Part shown: piece by piece, positions 1-8,822 of the stretch | How positions within the stretch are numbered: the stretch's first letter is position 1 | Layout: each line of letters begins with the position of its first letter | Source: Mycolicibacterium malmesburyense | GTDB taxonomy: Bacteria > Actinomycetota > Actinomycetes > Mycobacteriales > Mycobacteriaceae | DNA length: 59,735 bases | Reading direction: 5' to 3' | Assembly: GCF_001050015.1 (NCBI RefSeq) | Contig: NZ_CVTB01000252.1 | Location: forward strand, 1-59,735 | Notes under the pieces: model-generated | The model's input: only the letters and a program-made list of their open reading frames with translations | Databases searched by the model: none | Told to the model about the DNA's origin: nothing | Translations under genes and position numbers: made by a program

Positions 1-1115
1 GTCGTGGGGGTGTCGGTTTCGGTGGCGCTCGTGGTCGTGGGCGCCGGAGGTGGGGGCGGCGGCGGGGGAGCGGGTCGCGCGGATGTGGTCGTCGTCGTCA
101 TCGCCCTGGCCGGGTCGGCCGCGCGTTGTTCACCGAAGTCGAAGGCGGCCACCACGACCGCGATCAGCAGCAGCGCCGCGAGAGCCAGTCCGACCAGGAC
201 CCGGGGCCGCCGCCACGACCTCTCCGGTCGGGCCGCGATCAGGGCGAGCCGGGTGCTGTCTGGGTCCGATGCGCCGACACCGAGGTGGTGGCTCAGCGCC
301 CTGGCGAAGTCCGCGCAGCGCTCGAACCGGTCCTTGGGGTTCTTCGACAGCGCCTTGCCCAGGACGGGATCGAGATTCGCGAGGTCCGGGCGGTGGGAGC
401 CGATCGCGGGCGGCGCCGCCGACAGGTGCTGGCTGATCACGACGGCCGGATTCGAGTTGCGGAACGGCGGCGACCCGGTCAGGAGATGAAACGCGGTGGC
501 GGCCAACGCGTATTGGTCGGCCCGGCCGTCGAGCTGTTCGCCCATCAGCTGCTCGGGTGCGGCGTAGGAGACGGTGCCGACGGTCATGTTGGTCGCGGTG
601 AGACCGCTGACGTCGTCGGCCCAGCGCGCGATTCCGAAGTCGGCCAGCAGGATTCGTTGATCCCCTGACTCGGGCCTGGCGAGCAGGATGTTCGCCGGTT
701 TGACGTCGCGGTGCAGCAGGCCGCTCTGGTGGGCGTAGTCGAGGGCATCGGCGATGGCGGTGACGATCGCCGCGACCTCGGCGGGGGGCATGCCGTTGGG
801 GTGGCGTTGCTTCAGCAGTTGAGCCGCGTCGGTGCCGTCGACGTAGTCCATCGAGATCCAGATCTGGCCGTCGGCCTCGCCGCGGTCGTGGATGCCGACG
901 ATGTGCGGGTGCCACAGCGTGGCGGCGATGTCGGCCTCGCGCTGGAACCGTTGGCGGTACTCGTTGTCCGCGGACACCGACGCGGGGAGCACCTTGAGCG
1001 CGTCGCGGCGCGGCAGGCGCGGATGCTGGGCGAGATAGACCTCACCCATTCCGCCGGAGCCGAGCAGTCGCACGATGGTGTATCCGGCGAAAGTCGCCCC
1101 CTCGGCCAACGGCAT
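1..1115 (-). CDS. Ser/Thr protein kinase, membrane-anchored (partial, 3' end outside window)
   Basis: Transmembrane Hanks-type Ser/Thr kinase that phosphorylates proteins on the cytoplasmic side. Reading from ATG at 1115 gives the glycine loop GSGGMGEVY (about 19-27), the catalytic lysine in ALKVL (K41), HRDVKPAN (135-142, catalytic D137), DFG (159-161) and the activation-segment end SYAAPE. A hydrophobic segment at about 304-325 is the membrane anchor. It is followed by a Thr/Pro-rich stretch with a run of seven prolines, where the extracellular part begins. The frame stays open to base 1, so the C-terminal sensor domain is missing and the subfamily (PknF/PknH/PknI-like) cannot be fixed. It lies 22 bases after the reductase gene on the same strand, possibly in one transcript with the di-iron pair. 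No clear Shine-Dalgarno precedes the ATG. Confidence 0.9.
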   Translation of the reverse strand, partial: MPLAEGATFAGYTIVRLLGSGGMGEVYLAQHPRLPRRDALKVLPASVSADNEYRQRFQREADIAATLWHPHIVGIHDRGEADGQIWISMDYVDGTDAAQLLKQRHPNGMPPAEVAAIVTAIADALDYAHQSGLLHRDVKPANILLARPESGDQRILLADFGIARWADDVSGLTATNMTVGTVSYAAPEQLMGEQLDGRADQYALAATAFHLLTGSPPFRNSNPAVVISQHLSAAPPAIGSHRPDLANLDPVLGKALSKNPKDRFERCADFARALSHHLGVGASDPDSTRLALIAARPERSWRRPRVLVGLALAALLLIAVVVAAFDFGEQRAADPARAMTTTTTSARPAPPPPPPPPAPTTTSATETDTPT

Positions 1116-1137
1116 GGCCGAATAGTACGAGACGCAA

Positions 1138-2244
1138 CTACAGATCGAGCGTCAGATGCGAACCCTCGGCGGCGCGCGAAATGCAGATCAACATCTGGCC
1201 GCCGTCGCGTTCGGTATCGGTGAGCAGCGTGTCGCGGTGATCGACGGAGCCGCCCAGCACCCCGGTGCGGCACGTGCCGCAAAAGCCCTGCTGGCAGGAA
1301 TACGGGGCATGCACACCGGATCTGCGCAGGGCCGCGAGCAGAGTCTCGTCCGCGGCGACGTCGACGGTCCGGCCCGTCGAGGCCACCGTGACGGAGAAGC
1401 TCGTGCCGTCCTCGACCGGCGGGGCGGCGAAGCGTTCGAAGTGCAGTTCGACGTCGTCGCGTCCGACCAGGCGTTCGCGGATTGCGGTGAGCATCGGCGC
1501 CGGACCGCACGCATAGACCGCTGTGCCGTCGGCGCAGTCGCCGAGCAGTTCGTCGGCGCTCGGTAGTCCGTCGACGTCGTCGGTACGGATGTGGGTGCGC
1601 GGGCCGAACCGCGCGACCTCGTCGAGGAAGGGAATGCTGTCGCGGCTGCGGCCGGTGTAGACCATCGACCACTCGACGCCGAGCGATTGGGCGAGGCGCA
1701 GCATCGGCAGGATCGGGGTGATGCCGATGCCGCCGGCGATGAACCGCAGCCGACGGGTGGGGGAACCGTAACCGGGCACGGTCAGCGGGAAGGCGTTGCG
1801 GGGTCCGTGCGATGTCACGGTCGCGCCCGGTGTGAGCGCCTCGTGCACCTCGATCGAGCCGCCGCCACCGTCGGGGATGCGCCGCACCGCGATGCGGTAA
1901 CGGTCGGCGTGGGCGGGATCGCCGCACAATGAGTACTGGCGCATCAGCCCGCTGGGGAGCGTGATGTCGATGTGCGAGCCGGGGTGCCATCGCGGCAGCG
2001 GTGTGCCGTCGGCGGCGACCAGTGTCAACGCCACCACGTTCTCATCCCGCGCGACCACCTGCCGGTCAGCCACCCGCAAGAGCAGCGTGCGGTCGAATTC
2101 GCGGGGCGGGACGACGCGGCGCACGGCGCCGGCCAACGCCTCCATGCCGTTGATCGCGGCGTCGGCGACGCCGATCAGCAGGTAGCGCCGTCCCGGCCGC
2201 AGGGGATGGGCGGGCAGGTGCCGGTAGCGTTCCCGCAGCCCCAT
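1138..2244 (-). CDS. FAD/NAD(P)H-dependent reductase with C-terminal 2Fe-2S ferredoxin domain
   Basis: Predicted electron-transfer protein of the phthalate dioxygenase reductase class, 368 aa. Domain order is an FAD-binding barrel with the RQYSLCGDP motif, an NAD-binding domain with the [12 protein letters not shown] motif, and a plant-type ferredoxin domain at the C-terminus with [14 protein letters not shown] and a distal Cys in LICIS, giving the four 2Fe-2S ligands. The ATG at 2244 overlaps the TGA of the upstream gene in a TGATG junction, so the two are probably translationally coupled. This suggests that the reductase feeds electrons to the di-iron protein encoded upstream (inference). 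A longer open frame continues upstream inside the neighbouring gene, but it is out of frame with that real protein and the domain starts only after 2244. Confidence 0.88.
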   Translation of the reverse strand: MGLRERYRHLPAHPLRPGRRYLLIGVADAAINGMEALAGAVRRVVPPREFDRTLLLRVADRQVVARDENVVALTLVAADGTPLPRWHPGSHIDITLPSGLMRQYSLCGDPAHADRYRIAVRRIPDGGGGSIEVHEALTPGATVTSHGPRNAFPLTVPGYGSPTRRLRFIAGGIGITPILPMLRLAQSLGVEWSMVYTGRSRDSIPFLDEVARFGPRTHIRTDDVDGLPSADELLGDCADGTAVYACGPAPMLTAIRERLVGRDDVELHFERFAAPPVEDGTSFSVTVASTGRTVDVAADETLLAALRRSGVHAPYSCQQGFCGTCRTGVLGGSVDHRDTLLTDTERDGGQMLICISRAAEGSHLTLDL

Positions 2245-3206
2245 CACCGGTGCGCGGCGCGCGCGGCGGGTGAGGTGGCCAGATACGCCACGGCCTGTGC
2301 GGTCGAGCCCATGTCCTCCGGTGAGTAGCCGGGGCGGAAGTAGGACAGCGTGTTCACCCCGAACAGGGTCCGAAACTTCGGCAGCAGCCCGAGTTCGGAG
2401 TCCTGCATCCGCAGCCGCTGCATCTGAAGCCATCCGATGTCGCTGTTCGGATCGGTCTTGAGCAGATACCAGGTGCCGCGTTGGAAGAACGTGAAAATCG
2501 CCGTCGCGGCGACGGTCATCGCCCGGATCCGGTCGGGATAGCTGTCGTGGAAGTAGACGGCGACATCGTGGGCGACGCAGCGGTGTTCGACCTCTTCGCT
2601 GCCGTGCCAGCGGAACAGGTCCACCAGGGTCGGGTGCGCGCCGTGGTCGTCCCAAGTCGAGTTCAGCGCGAAGTCGCCCAGCACCGCGGTGTAGTGCTCG
2701 ATCGCGGCGATCAGCCACAACCGTTCGCACAGGTTGCTCAGACGGCGCTGGGGATCATCGAAATGCTTTGGCGCCAAGACCTTTTCAAACATGTAGCCGA
2801 CGAGGTCGAGCATCGGCTTCGGATCGACGCCGTTGCCGATGAGGAACTTCTCGATGACGTCGTCGTGGGCGGCGGCGTGGGTGGCCTCCTGGCCGATGAA
2901 GCCGCGGATGTCCTCGGCGAGCTTCGGATCCCTCACCAGTGGCAGCGCCTCGTTGTAGGTGCGGACGAACCAGTGTTCGGCCGCGGGCAGCACCACGTTG
3001 AACAGGTTGATCATCGTCGAGGCCACGGGGTGGCCGGGGATCCATTCGAGGGGGACGCCGGACAGGTCGAAATGCACCTTGCGGGCCTGGATCTGGACGG
3101 GGCCAGGGTCGACCTCGTGGTCGAAACGGCGGGGACGCAGGGCCGCCAATTGGGCCCCGGGCCGAGCCGGCGAATCAGCCCCAGGTTGGGCCGGCGATCG
3201 TGACAT
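2244..3206 (-). CDS. Ferritin-like di-iron protein of the 'metal-dependent hydrolase' family (COG3687-type)
   Basis: 320 aa protein usually labelled metal-dependent hydrolase (PF10118 type). The sequence shows the four-helix di-iron carboxylate pattern: E77, then E107-x-x-H110, then E170, then E205-x-x-H208, with spacings of 30, 63 and 35 residues. That pattern is typical of di-iron oxygenases, desaturases and ferritin-like enzymes rather than hydrolases. It is the first gene of a minus-strand group and is joined by a one-base overlap to a PDR-type reductase, which supplies exactly the electron source a di-iron oxygenase needs. ATG at 3206 follows a purine-rich GGAGGAG stretch. The substrate is unknown; lipids are a guess from the divergent acyltransferase. 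Confidence 0.85.
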   Translation of the reverse strand: MSRSPAQPGADSPARPGAQLAALRPRRFDHEVDPGPVQIQARKVHFDLSGVPLEWIPGHPVASTMINLFNVVLPAAEHWFVRTYNEALPLVRDPKLAEDIRGFIGQEATHAAAHDDVIEKFLIGNGVDPKPMLDLVGYMFEKVLAPKHFDDPQRRLSNLCERLWLIAAIEHYTAVLGDFALNSTWDDHGAHPTLVDLFRWHGSEEVEHRCVAHDVAVYFHDSYPDRIRAMTVAATAIFTFFQRGTWYLLKTDPNSDIGWLQMQRLRMQDSELGLLPKFRTLFGVNTLSYFRPGYSPEDMGSTAQAVAYLATSPAARAAHR

Positions 3207-3233
3207 CTCGGCTCCTCCTTCGTGCCGGACAGT

Positions 3234-3245
3234 CTACGTGCGTAG
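3234..3245. promoter_or_regulatory. Small inverted repeat in the divergent promoter region (possible operator)
   Basis: CTACG-TG-CGTAG, a short dyad between the divergent starts of the di-iron gene (3206) and the acyltransferase (3293). Size and position would suit a TetR-type repressor, but no regulator gene is adjacent and a 12-base dyad can arise by chance. Confidence 0.3.
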
Positions 3246-3292
3246 GTCAGAACGCAGGTTTGCGGTTCGCCGGCGGCGTCTATAACTCGTGC

Positions 3293-4138
3293 ATGGTTGG
3301 GATCGACGACGTCCTCGGGTGGGCCAAACAGCAGGTGACGGCCCGGGTTCCGAAGGCCGACCTGGACCAGCGCGACCCCGACTACATCCGCGAGCAGTTG
3401 CCGGGGCTGTGGTTGCTGGCGTCGTTGTACTTCCGCGCCGAGGTCCGCGGGCTGGACCGCATCCCCGCCGAGGGCCCGGTGTTGTTGGTGGGCAACCACA
3501 GCGGTGGAAACCTTCCGCCCGACACGTTCGTGTTCACGCTGGCGTTCAGCTCGTATTTCGGCGTCGAGCGGCCCTTCTACCAACTCGCCCACAACCTCGT
3601 CGTCTCGATGCCGGGCCTGGGTTCGCTGCGCAAGTTCGGCACCGTCGCCGCCAACCACGACAACGCCAGGCTGGCGTTGGAGTCGGGCGGGGCGCTGCTG
3701 GTCTACCCGGGCGGCGACTACGAGGTGTTCCGCCCGTCGTGGCAGCGCCACGACGTCGACTTCGGCGGCCGCAAGGGCTACGTCAAGCTCGCGCGCGAGG
3801 CCGGTGTGCCGATCGTGCCGGTCGCCAGCGTCGGCGGTCAGGAGGCCGCGCTGTTCCTCGACCGCGGCCAGTGGTTGGCGCGGCTGCTGATGGTCGACCG
3901 GCTGGCCCGCCTCAAGAGCGTGCCCATACTGCTCGCCCCGCCGTGGGGGCTGACCGTCAGCGATTTCATCCCGCGGTTGCCGCTGCCGACGAAGATCGCG
4001 ATCGAGGTGCAGGACCCGATCGACGCGGACGACATCGCGGGCAGTGACGACGACGTGATCAACGACAAGGTGCTGACCAGCCTGCAGGCGGGGGTCGACA
4101 GATTGGCCGCCGGACGACGCTTCCCGGTTCTGGGCTGA
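3293..4138 (+). CDS. Lysophospholipid acyltransferase family protein (PlsC-like)
   Basis: 281 aa, predicted 1-acylglycerol-phosphate or related acyltransferase acting at the membrane. The core begins with the acceptor-site block VGNHSGGNLPPD (about 64-75). This is an HSGGN variant of the usual H-x4-D motif, common in mycobacterial members, with the acidic residue further away. The block VYPGGDYEVFRPS (about 138-150) matches the third acyltransferase motif, and PIVPVASVGGQE the fourth. ATG at 3293 is chosen because the frame upstream is a non-conserved leader running into the opposite promoter. The SRPBCC gene follows after five bases, so they are probably co-transcribed. The actual acceptor lipid cannot be told. 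Confidence 0.83.
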   Translation: MVGIDDVLGWAKQQVTARVPKADLDQRDPDYIREQLPGLWLLASLYFRAEVRGLDRIPAEGPVLLVGNHSGGNLPPDTFVFTLAFSSYFGVERPFYQLAHNLVVSMPGLGSLRKFGTVAANHDNARLALESGGALLVYPGGDYEVFRPSWQRHDVDFGGRKGYVKLAREAGVPIVPVASVGGQEAALFLDRGQWLARLLMVDRLARLKSVPILLAPPWGLTVSDFIPRLPLPTKIAIEVQDPIDADDIAGSDDDVINDKVLTSLQAGVDRLAAGRRFPVLG

Positions 4139-4143
4139 TCGCG

Positions 4144-4584
4144 ATGAGAGTGCAACGTCAGTGCGTCATCGACGCTGACCGCGACCAGGTGTGGAAGGTC
4201 GTCAGCGATCCCGGGTGCTATCCGGACTTCATGGCCAGCCTCAACCGATTCGAGACGCTGACCGATGGGCCGGCCGGCCTGGGTTCGCGCTACACCGTGC
4301 ACTGGAAGGTGGGCTCGGTGCCGATCGGCGGCACGGTCGAAGTGGTCGAATTCGACCCACCGCGTGAACTGTCGTGGACCGCGTTGACCGGCGTGTCTCA
4401 GCGCGGCCGGTTCCGGTTGCGCGACACCGACGACGGGCGCACCAAGGTGACGTTCCGGTTGTCCTACGAGTCCGCGGGCAACCTGCTCGGTTTGATCGCC
4501 GACCGGGTGGCCGCGCGGCAGGTGGCACGCAACATGAGCAGGACGCTGACGAATTTGGGCCGGATGGTGGAGGGCGAGCGCTGA
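4144..4584 (+). CDS. SRPBCC (START-like) family protein
   Basis: 146 aa polyketide-cyclase/START-like fold that forms a hydrophobic ligand pocket. Recognisable are the N-terminal strand ending in DRDQVWKVVSDP and YPDFMASLNRFETLTDG, a central strand run, and the C-terminal long helix (LLGLIADRVAARQVARNM). Mycobacteria have many paralogues, some binding lipids or acting as aromatase/cyclases. It starts five bases after the acyltransferase stop, consistent with a lipid-related operon. The specific ligand is unknown. Confidence 0.8.
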   Translation: MRVQRQCVIDADRDQVWKVVSDPGCYPDFMASLNRFETLTDGPAGLGSRYTVHWKVGSVPIGGTVEVVEFDPPRELSWTALTGVSQRGRFRLRDTDDGRTKVTFRLSYESAGNLLGLIADRVAARQVARNMSRTLTNLGRMVEGER

Positions 4585-4585
4585 C

Positions 4586-4996
4586 TCAGCCGACCGGGGC
4601 CGGCGGCGGAGTGCCCGCGCCGGGTGCCCCCTGGATGGGCACAACGGGCGTCGGGGTGACGGTGGTGATGCCGTTGCTTCCGACCGTCGGGCCGCCGGAG
4701 GGAGCCTGCTCCGCGATCAGGTCGGCGGCCTTCTGGCTGCAGTCCAGCATCAGCAGCATCCGGCCGCCGGACGTGATCTTCTGCTGGTCGACCAGGCACT
4801 GCGCTTGGGGGAGGACGCTGCCCACCGATCCGCCGAAGTAGGCCTTGACGCCCTGGGACTTCAGGATCTGCAGCGCCCGGTTGTACGGTTCGCCGACCAC
4901 GTTGAGGCTGGGCTGCGACATCGCGATGCCAGCGCCGACCAGGGCCGCGGAACCGACGGCCACGAGCCCGCCGCTGAGCACAACAAGCTTGTTCAC
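4586..4996 (-). CDS. Secreted or membrane-anchored small protein with a Pro-rich tail
   Basis: 136 aa, conserved mycobacterial type, no assigned function. An N-terminal signal or anchor segment (about residues 4-28, MNKLVVLSGGLVAVGSAALV) is followed by a small domain with two cysteines (C67, C85), which could form a disulfide outside the cell, and a Pro/Thr/Gly-rich tail ending in TPPPAPVG. The domain has the repeat-like text of one PASTA-style unit (NVVGEPYNRALQILKSQG), a resemblance only. The gene ends one base from the stop of the convergent SRPBCC gene. ATG at 4996 is preceded by GAGGAGATC, a good ribosome binding site. Confidence 0.75.
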   Translation of the reverse strand: MNKLVVLSGGLVAVGSAALVGAGIAMSQPSLNVVGEPYNRALQILKSQGVKAYFGGSVGSVLPQAQCLVDQQKITSGGRMLLMLDCSQKAADLIAEQAPSGGPTVGSNGITTVTPTPVVPIQGAPGAGTPPPAPVG

Positions 4997-5073
4997 GTGA
5001 TCTCCTCAGGTCGCTGCGGTGCGAACATATCGCAGCCGTGACGAATGTGAAACCGGAGCAGAAGCCGTCGGCG

Positions 5074-7212
5074 TTACACCTGCGGGCGCACCGCTTTGCG
5101 CATGACCTCGCCGAGCCGCTCCGCGTTCGCATCGGTGAAGACGTCTTCGAGCAGCAGTTTCTTGCCGTCCGGCCCGGCCAGCGGCACGCGCCAGTTCGGA
5201 TACTCGTCGGTGGTGCCCGGCTGGTTCTGGGTGCGCATGTCGCCGACGGCGTCGGTCAGCGACAGCGACAGCAACCGCGACGGGGTACGGCCGAGATAGC
5301 GGTGCAGCGCCTCGACGATCTCGGTGGTGTCGGCACGCTCGGCGTCGTCCAGCAACCCGACGCGCCGCAGCTCGTCGCGCCACCGGTTCTGCTGCTCGCG
5401 GTCGTCGGCGAGCTCTTCGGCGGCGGGCCGGGTCAGCAGCCCGAGTTCGTCGCGCAGGCGGACGTGTTCGCCTGCGAGGTAGCCGGCCGTCGGGGGTAGG
5501 TCGTGGGTCGTGACCGCCGACAGGCAGAACTCGCGCCAGCGCTCGGCGGGCAGCGGACCGCCGGTCGCGTCGTCGCCGTCGCGGTCGGCCTCGAACCACA
5601 GGATCGACGTCCCGAACAGGCCCCGCTCGGACAGGTAGTCGCGAACCCACGGTTCGACGGTGCCGAGGTCCTCGCCTACGACGACGGCGCCCGCGCGGTG
5701 GGCCTCGAGCGCGACGATGCCGATCATCGCGTCGTGGTCGTACCGCACATAGGTGCCCTCGGTGGGCAGCGCCCCGTTCGGGATCCACCACAGCCGGAAC
5801 AGCCCGATGATGTGGTCGATGCGCACCCCGCCCGCGTGCCGCAGCACGGCGTTGACCAGGGCGCGAAACGGCTCGTAGCCGAGTCTTTCGAGCCGGTCGG
5901 GCCGCCACGGCGGTTGTGACCAGTCCTGACCGAGCTGGTTGAACTCGTCGGGCGGGGCGCCCGCGGTGACCCCGAGCGCGAGCACGTCCTGCAACGCCCA
6001 CGAGTCGGCGCCGTCGGGGTCCACGCCGACCGCGAGGTCATGCATGATGCCCAGGCTCATCCCCGTCTGCAGCGCGGTGGCCTGCGCCGCTGTCAGCTGG
6101 TCGTCGAGTTGCCACTGCAGCCAGCGGTGGAAGTCGACAGCGTCGGCGTTCTCGGCGGCGAAGGCGGCGACGGCTTCGCCTGCTGGATGCTGTAACTCGC
6201 GCGGCCACTGGCGCCAGTCCGCGCCGTGACGTTCGGCCAGCGCACACCAGGTGGCGAAGTCGTCGAGGCTGGCACCCTCGCGCTCGCGGAAGGCGACGTA
6301 GGCCAGTTCGCGCCCCGCCGACCGCGGAACCTCGTAGACCGCCTCCAGCGCCGAGCGCTTCACCTTCCACGCCGCGTCGCGGTCGATCCGATCGGCGCGG
6401 TCGGCGCGTGACTGCACGCCCTCACGCAGTTTGCGCAGCCGGTTGCGGCGCCGGACGTAGGCGTATTCGGGGATCGCCTCGACCCGCAGATAGATCGGGT
6501 TGACGAACCGGCGGGAGGTCGGCAGGTACGGCGACGGCTCCATCGGCGCGACCGGGGCGGCCGCGTGCAGCGGATTGACGAGGATGAAGCCCGCGGCGTG
6601 CCGCGCGGCCGACCACACCGCGAGGTCGGTCAGATCGGTCAGATCGCCGATTCCCCAGGATCTTTCGGACCGCACGCTGTAGAGCTGGGTGGCCAGTCCC
6701 CACTGCCTGCCGGGCGGGGGTCGCAGCGAGGCGGGCGCGACGATGACCGGGGTGCTGAACGCCTCCGAATCGGCGTCCAGTTCCAAACGGTGGTAGCCGA
6801 TCGGCAGGTCGGCGGGCGTCTGGAAGGTCGCCTCGCCGACCAGCCGGTCATCCAATTCGTAAGGGGGCCGGTTGTTTTCGAGCTGACGCAGGTCGGTGCG
6901 CACGGACCCGTCCTCGAGGTGGATACGCAACGAGACCGGGTGACCGTGGGTGACGTGCACCCAGAACGTCGAGGGCGCACCGGTGCGGCCGATGATCGTC
7001 GGGGGTAGATGCCGTGACCAGTACTCGCGGTCGTGCGCGGCGAGCGCGGCGGCACGGTCGGCCTCGGTGGCGGCGGAAACACCCAGCGCGGCCAGCACCG
7101 AGACCAGCGTCGACTCGGCCACGGCGATGCGCCTGCCCGCCCAATCCTCGTAATCGGTTGCGACACCGTAGCGTCGCGCCAACTCCACAAGCGACGCGGC
7201 GGGATCGGTCAT
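5074..7212 (-). CDS. malQ: 4-alpha-glucanotransferase (amylomaltase)
   Basis: 712 aa, GH77 amylomaltase that transfers glucan segments between maltooligosaccharides in glycogen and trehalose metabolism in the cytoplasm; close in length to mycobacterial MalQ (Rv1781c). Family motifs are seen: RIDHIIGLFRLWWIP (nucleophile Asp in RIDH), VGEDLGTVE (acid/base region) and TTHDLPPTAGY. The N-terminal extension of about 150 residues (starting MTDPAASLVELARRYGVATDYEDW) is usual for actinobacterial MalQ. It is monocistronic, reading away from the divergent MFS gene. Confidence 0.95.
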   Translation of the reverse strand: MTDPAASLVELARRYGVATDYEDWAGRRIAVAESTLVSVLAALGVSAATEADRAAALAAHDREYWSRHLPPTIIGRTGAPSTFWVHVTHGHPVSLRIHLEDGSVRTDLRQLENNRPPYELDDRLVGEATFQTPADLPIGYHRLELDADSEAFSTPVIVAPASLRPPPGRQWGLATQLYSVRSERSWGIGDLTDLTDLAVWSAARHAAGFILVNPLHAAAPVAPMEPSPYLPTSRRFVNPIYLRVEAIPEYAYVRRRNRLRKLREGVQSRADRADRIDRDAAWKVKRSALEAVYEVPRSAGRELAYVAFREREGASLDDFATWCALAERHGADWRQWPRELQHPAGEAVAAFAAENADAVDFHRWLQWQLDDQLTAAQATALQTGMSLGIMHDLAVGVDPDGADSWALQDVLALGVTAGAPPDEFNQLGQDWSQPPWRPDRLERLGYEPFRALVNAVLRHAGGVRIDHIIGLFRLWWIPNGALPTEGTYVRYDHDAMIGIVALEAHRAGAVVVGEDLGTVEPWVRDYLSERGLFGTSILWFEADRDGDDATGGPLPAERWREFCLSAVTTHDLPPTAGYLAGEHVRLRDELGLLTRPAAEELADDREQQNRWRDELRRVGLLDDAERADTTEIVEALHRYLGRTPSRLLSLSLTDAVGDMRTQNQPGTTDEYPNWRVPLAGPDGKKLLLEDVFTDANAERLGEVMRKAVRPQV

Positions 7213-7330
7213 GTCGCCAATCTTGCCCGCAAGCCGTCGTCACGTCTCATCACAGGCACGCTCATACCCGATCTCGGTGAACTCAACCGACGCCGAGATG
7301 CGCACAACCGGGTGGGTAGGGTCGGCCGGT

Positions 7331-8530
7331 ATGGCGCCCGACCGACAGGAGACGGCCGAGGTGACAAGCCGGCGGGCCCGGATGGCGGTGGCCGCGCTGT
7401 TCCTCACCAACGGCGCCGTGTTCGCAAATCTGTTGCCGCGGTACCCCGAGATCAAGAGTGATCTGGGGTTGTCGAACTCCGCCTACGGCGCCGCCGTGGC
7501 CGCGTTCTCGGCGGGCGCGCTGGCCGCCGGGCTGACCGCCGCCGCGCTGATCCGGCGCTACCGCTCGTCGCGGGTGGCGGTCGTCGGCACCATCGGGATC
7601 GGGGCGTTCGTGATGCTCGCGGGCGTGGCCCCCTCACCTGTGGTGTTCGCCGCCGGGCTGTTCGCGGCCGGTGCCAGCGATTCGGTGACCGACGTCGCGC
7701 AGAACGCGCACGGCCTGCGGGTTCAGCGCATCTACGGTCGTTCGATCATCAACTCGCTGCACGCCGTGTGGGCGGCGGGCGCGATCATCGGCGGCGCGAT
7801 GGGCGCGACGGCGATCGCGCTCGGCATCTCCCGCGCGGTGCACCTCGGCATTTCGGCGGTGGTGTGCAGTGCGGTCGTGCTCGTCGCCTACCGCTTTCTT
7901 CTGCCCGGCGCCGACCACGACGCCGACCCTGCCGCGCGAACGGGTGGCGGCGGCGCCGCGGGCCCGGCGGTGTACGCGGCGCTGCTCGCGCTGGTGCTGA
8001 TCGCGGTGGCCGGCGCGACGGTCGAGGACGCCGGCGGCTCGTGGGCCGCGCTGTACCTGCGCGACTCGCTGGGCGCACCCGGTCCGATCGCGGTGACCGG
8101 CTACATCGCCACGGTCACCTTCATGTTCATCGGGCGGCTGACCGGGGACCGGCTGGTCGACCGGTTCGGCGCCCGCGCCGTGGTCCGGGCCGGCGGTGCG
8201 ATCACCGCGGTCGGCATGGGGCTGGCGCTGGCGTTCCCGTCGGTGCCCGGCACGGTCGCGGGGTTCGCGATCGCGGGCCTCGGCGTGGCGACGCTGGTGC
8301 CATCGGCCATGCACGCCGCGGACCAGCTACCGGGCCTGCGGCCGGGTAGCGGGCTGACGATCCTGACCTGGCTCATGCGCGTCGGGTTCTTCGGCGCCCC
8401 GTTGCTCGTCGGGGTGATCGCCGACGCGACGAGCCTGCGCACCGGGCTGCTCGTCGTGCCGATCGCCGGTGGCCTGGTCGTCGCGTTGTCGGGCGTGCTC
8501 AGTGCGCGACGCCGGCAAGTTCGATCGTGA
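7331..8530 (+). CDS. MFS transporter
   Basis: 399 aa, about twelve hydrophobic helices, major facilitator superfamily. Resembles the YbjJ/inner-membrane MFS group: FLTNGAVFANLLPRYPEIKSDLGLSNSAYG at the first helix-loop and an internal second half with GRLTGDRLVDRFGARAV, the MFS loop motif. ATG at 7331 is chosen over upstream starts because conservation and the first helix begin just after it. The 3' end overlaps the convergent SMR gene by 32 bases. Substrate unknown. Confidence 0.85.
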   Translation: MAPDRQETAEVTSRRARMAVAALFLTNGAVFANLLPRYPEIKSDLGLSNSAYGAAVAAFSAGALAAGLTAAALIRRYRSSRVAVVGTIGIGAFVMLAGVAPSPVVFAAGLFAAGASDSVTDVAQNAHGLRVQRIYGRSIINSLHAVWAAGAIIGGAMGATAIALGISRAVHLGISAVVCSAVVLVAYRFLLPGADHDADPAARTGGGGAAGPAVYAALLALVLIAVAGATVEDAGGSWAALYLRDSLGAPGPIAVTGYIATVTFMFIGRLTGDRLVDRFGARAVVRAGGAITAVGMGLALAFPSVPGTVAGFAIAGLGVATLVPSAMHAADQLPGLRPGSGLTILTWLMRVGFFGAPLLVGVIADATSLRTGLLVVPIAGGLVVALSGVLSARRRQVRS

Positions 8531-8822
8531 GCACGCCGCCGACCACGAGCGCGATGCCCAGGGCCATCAGCCCGGTCAGTGGCTCGGCGAACACGAAGCG
8601 GGCGATGACCGCGACCAGTGCCACGCCGCACGCCGTCCACACGCCGTAGGCGATGCCCACCGGCATGCCCAGCGCCAGCGTCAGCCACAGCAGGTAAAAC
8701 GAGGCCAGATAGCCCACGACGATCGGCGCGATCCACACCTTCTTGCGGAAGCCCTCCGACGCGCGCAAAGACAGCGTCGCGACGACCTCGAACGCGATCG
8801 CGCCCGCCAGGGTCCAGAACAT
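8499..8822 (-). CDS. SMR-family multidrug efflux protein, second of a pair
   Basis: 107 aa with four membrane helices, small multidrug resistance family. The helix-1 glutamate is in AFEVVATLSLRASEG, followed by the conserved GMPVGIAYGVW block of helix 3. Its ATG (8822) overlaps the stop of the upstream SMR gene in a TGATG junction, so the two are translated together. Such pairs often work as heterodimers (EbrAB- or YkkCD-like); cationic drug or guanidinium export cannot be told apart here. It overlaps the 3' end of the convergent MFS gene. Confidence 0.88.
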   Translation of the reverse strand: MFWTLAGAIAFEVVATLSLRASEGFRKKVWIAPIVVGYLASFYLLWLTLALGMPVGIAYGVWTACGVALVAVIARFVFAEPLTGLMALGIALVVGGVLTIELAGVAH

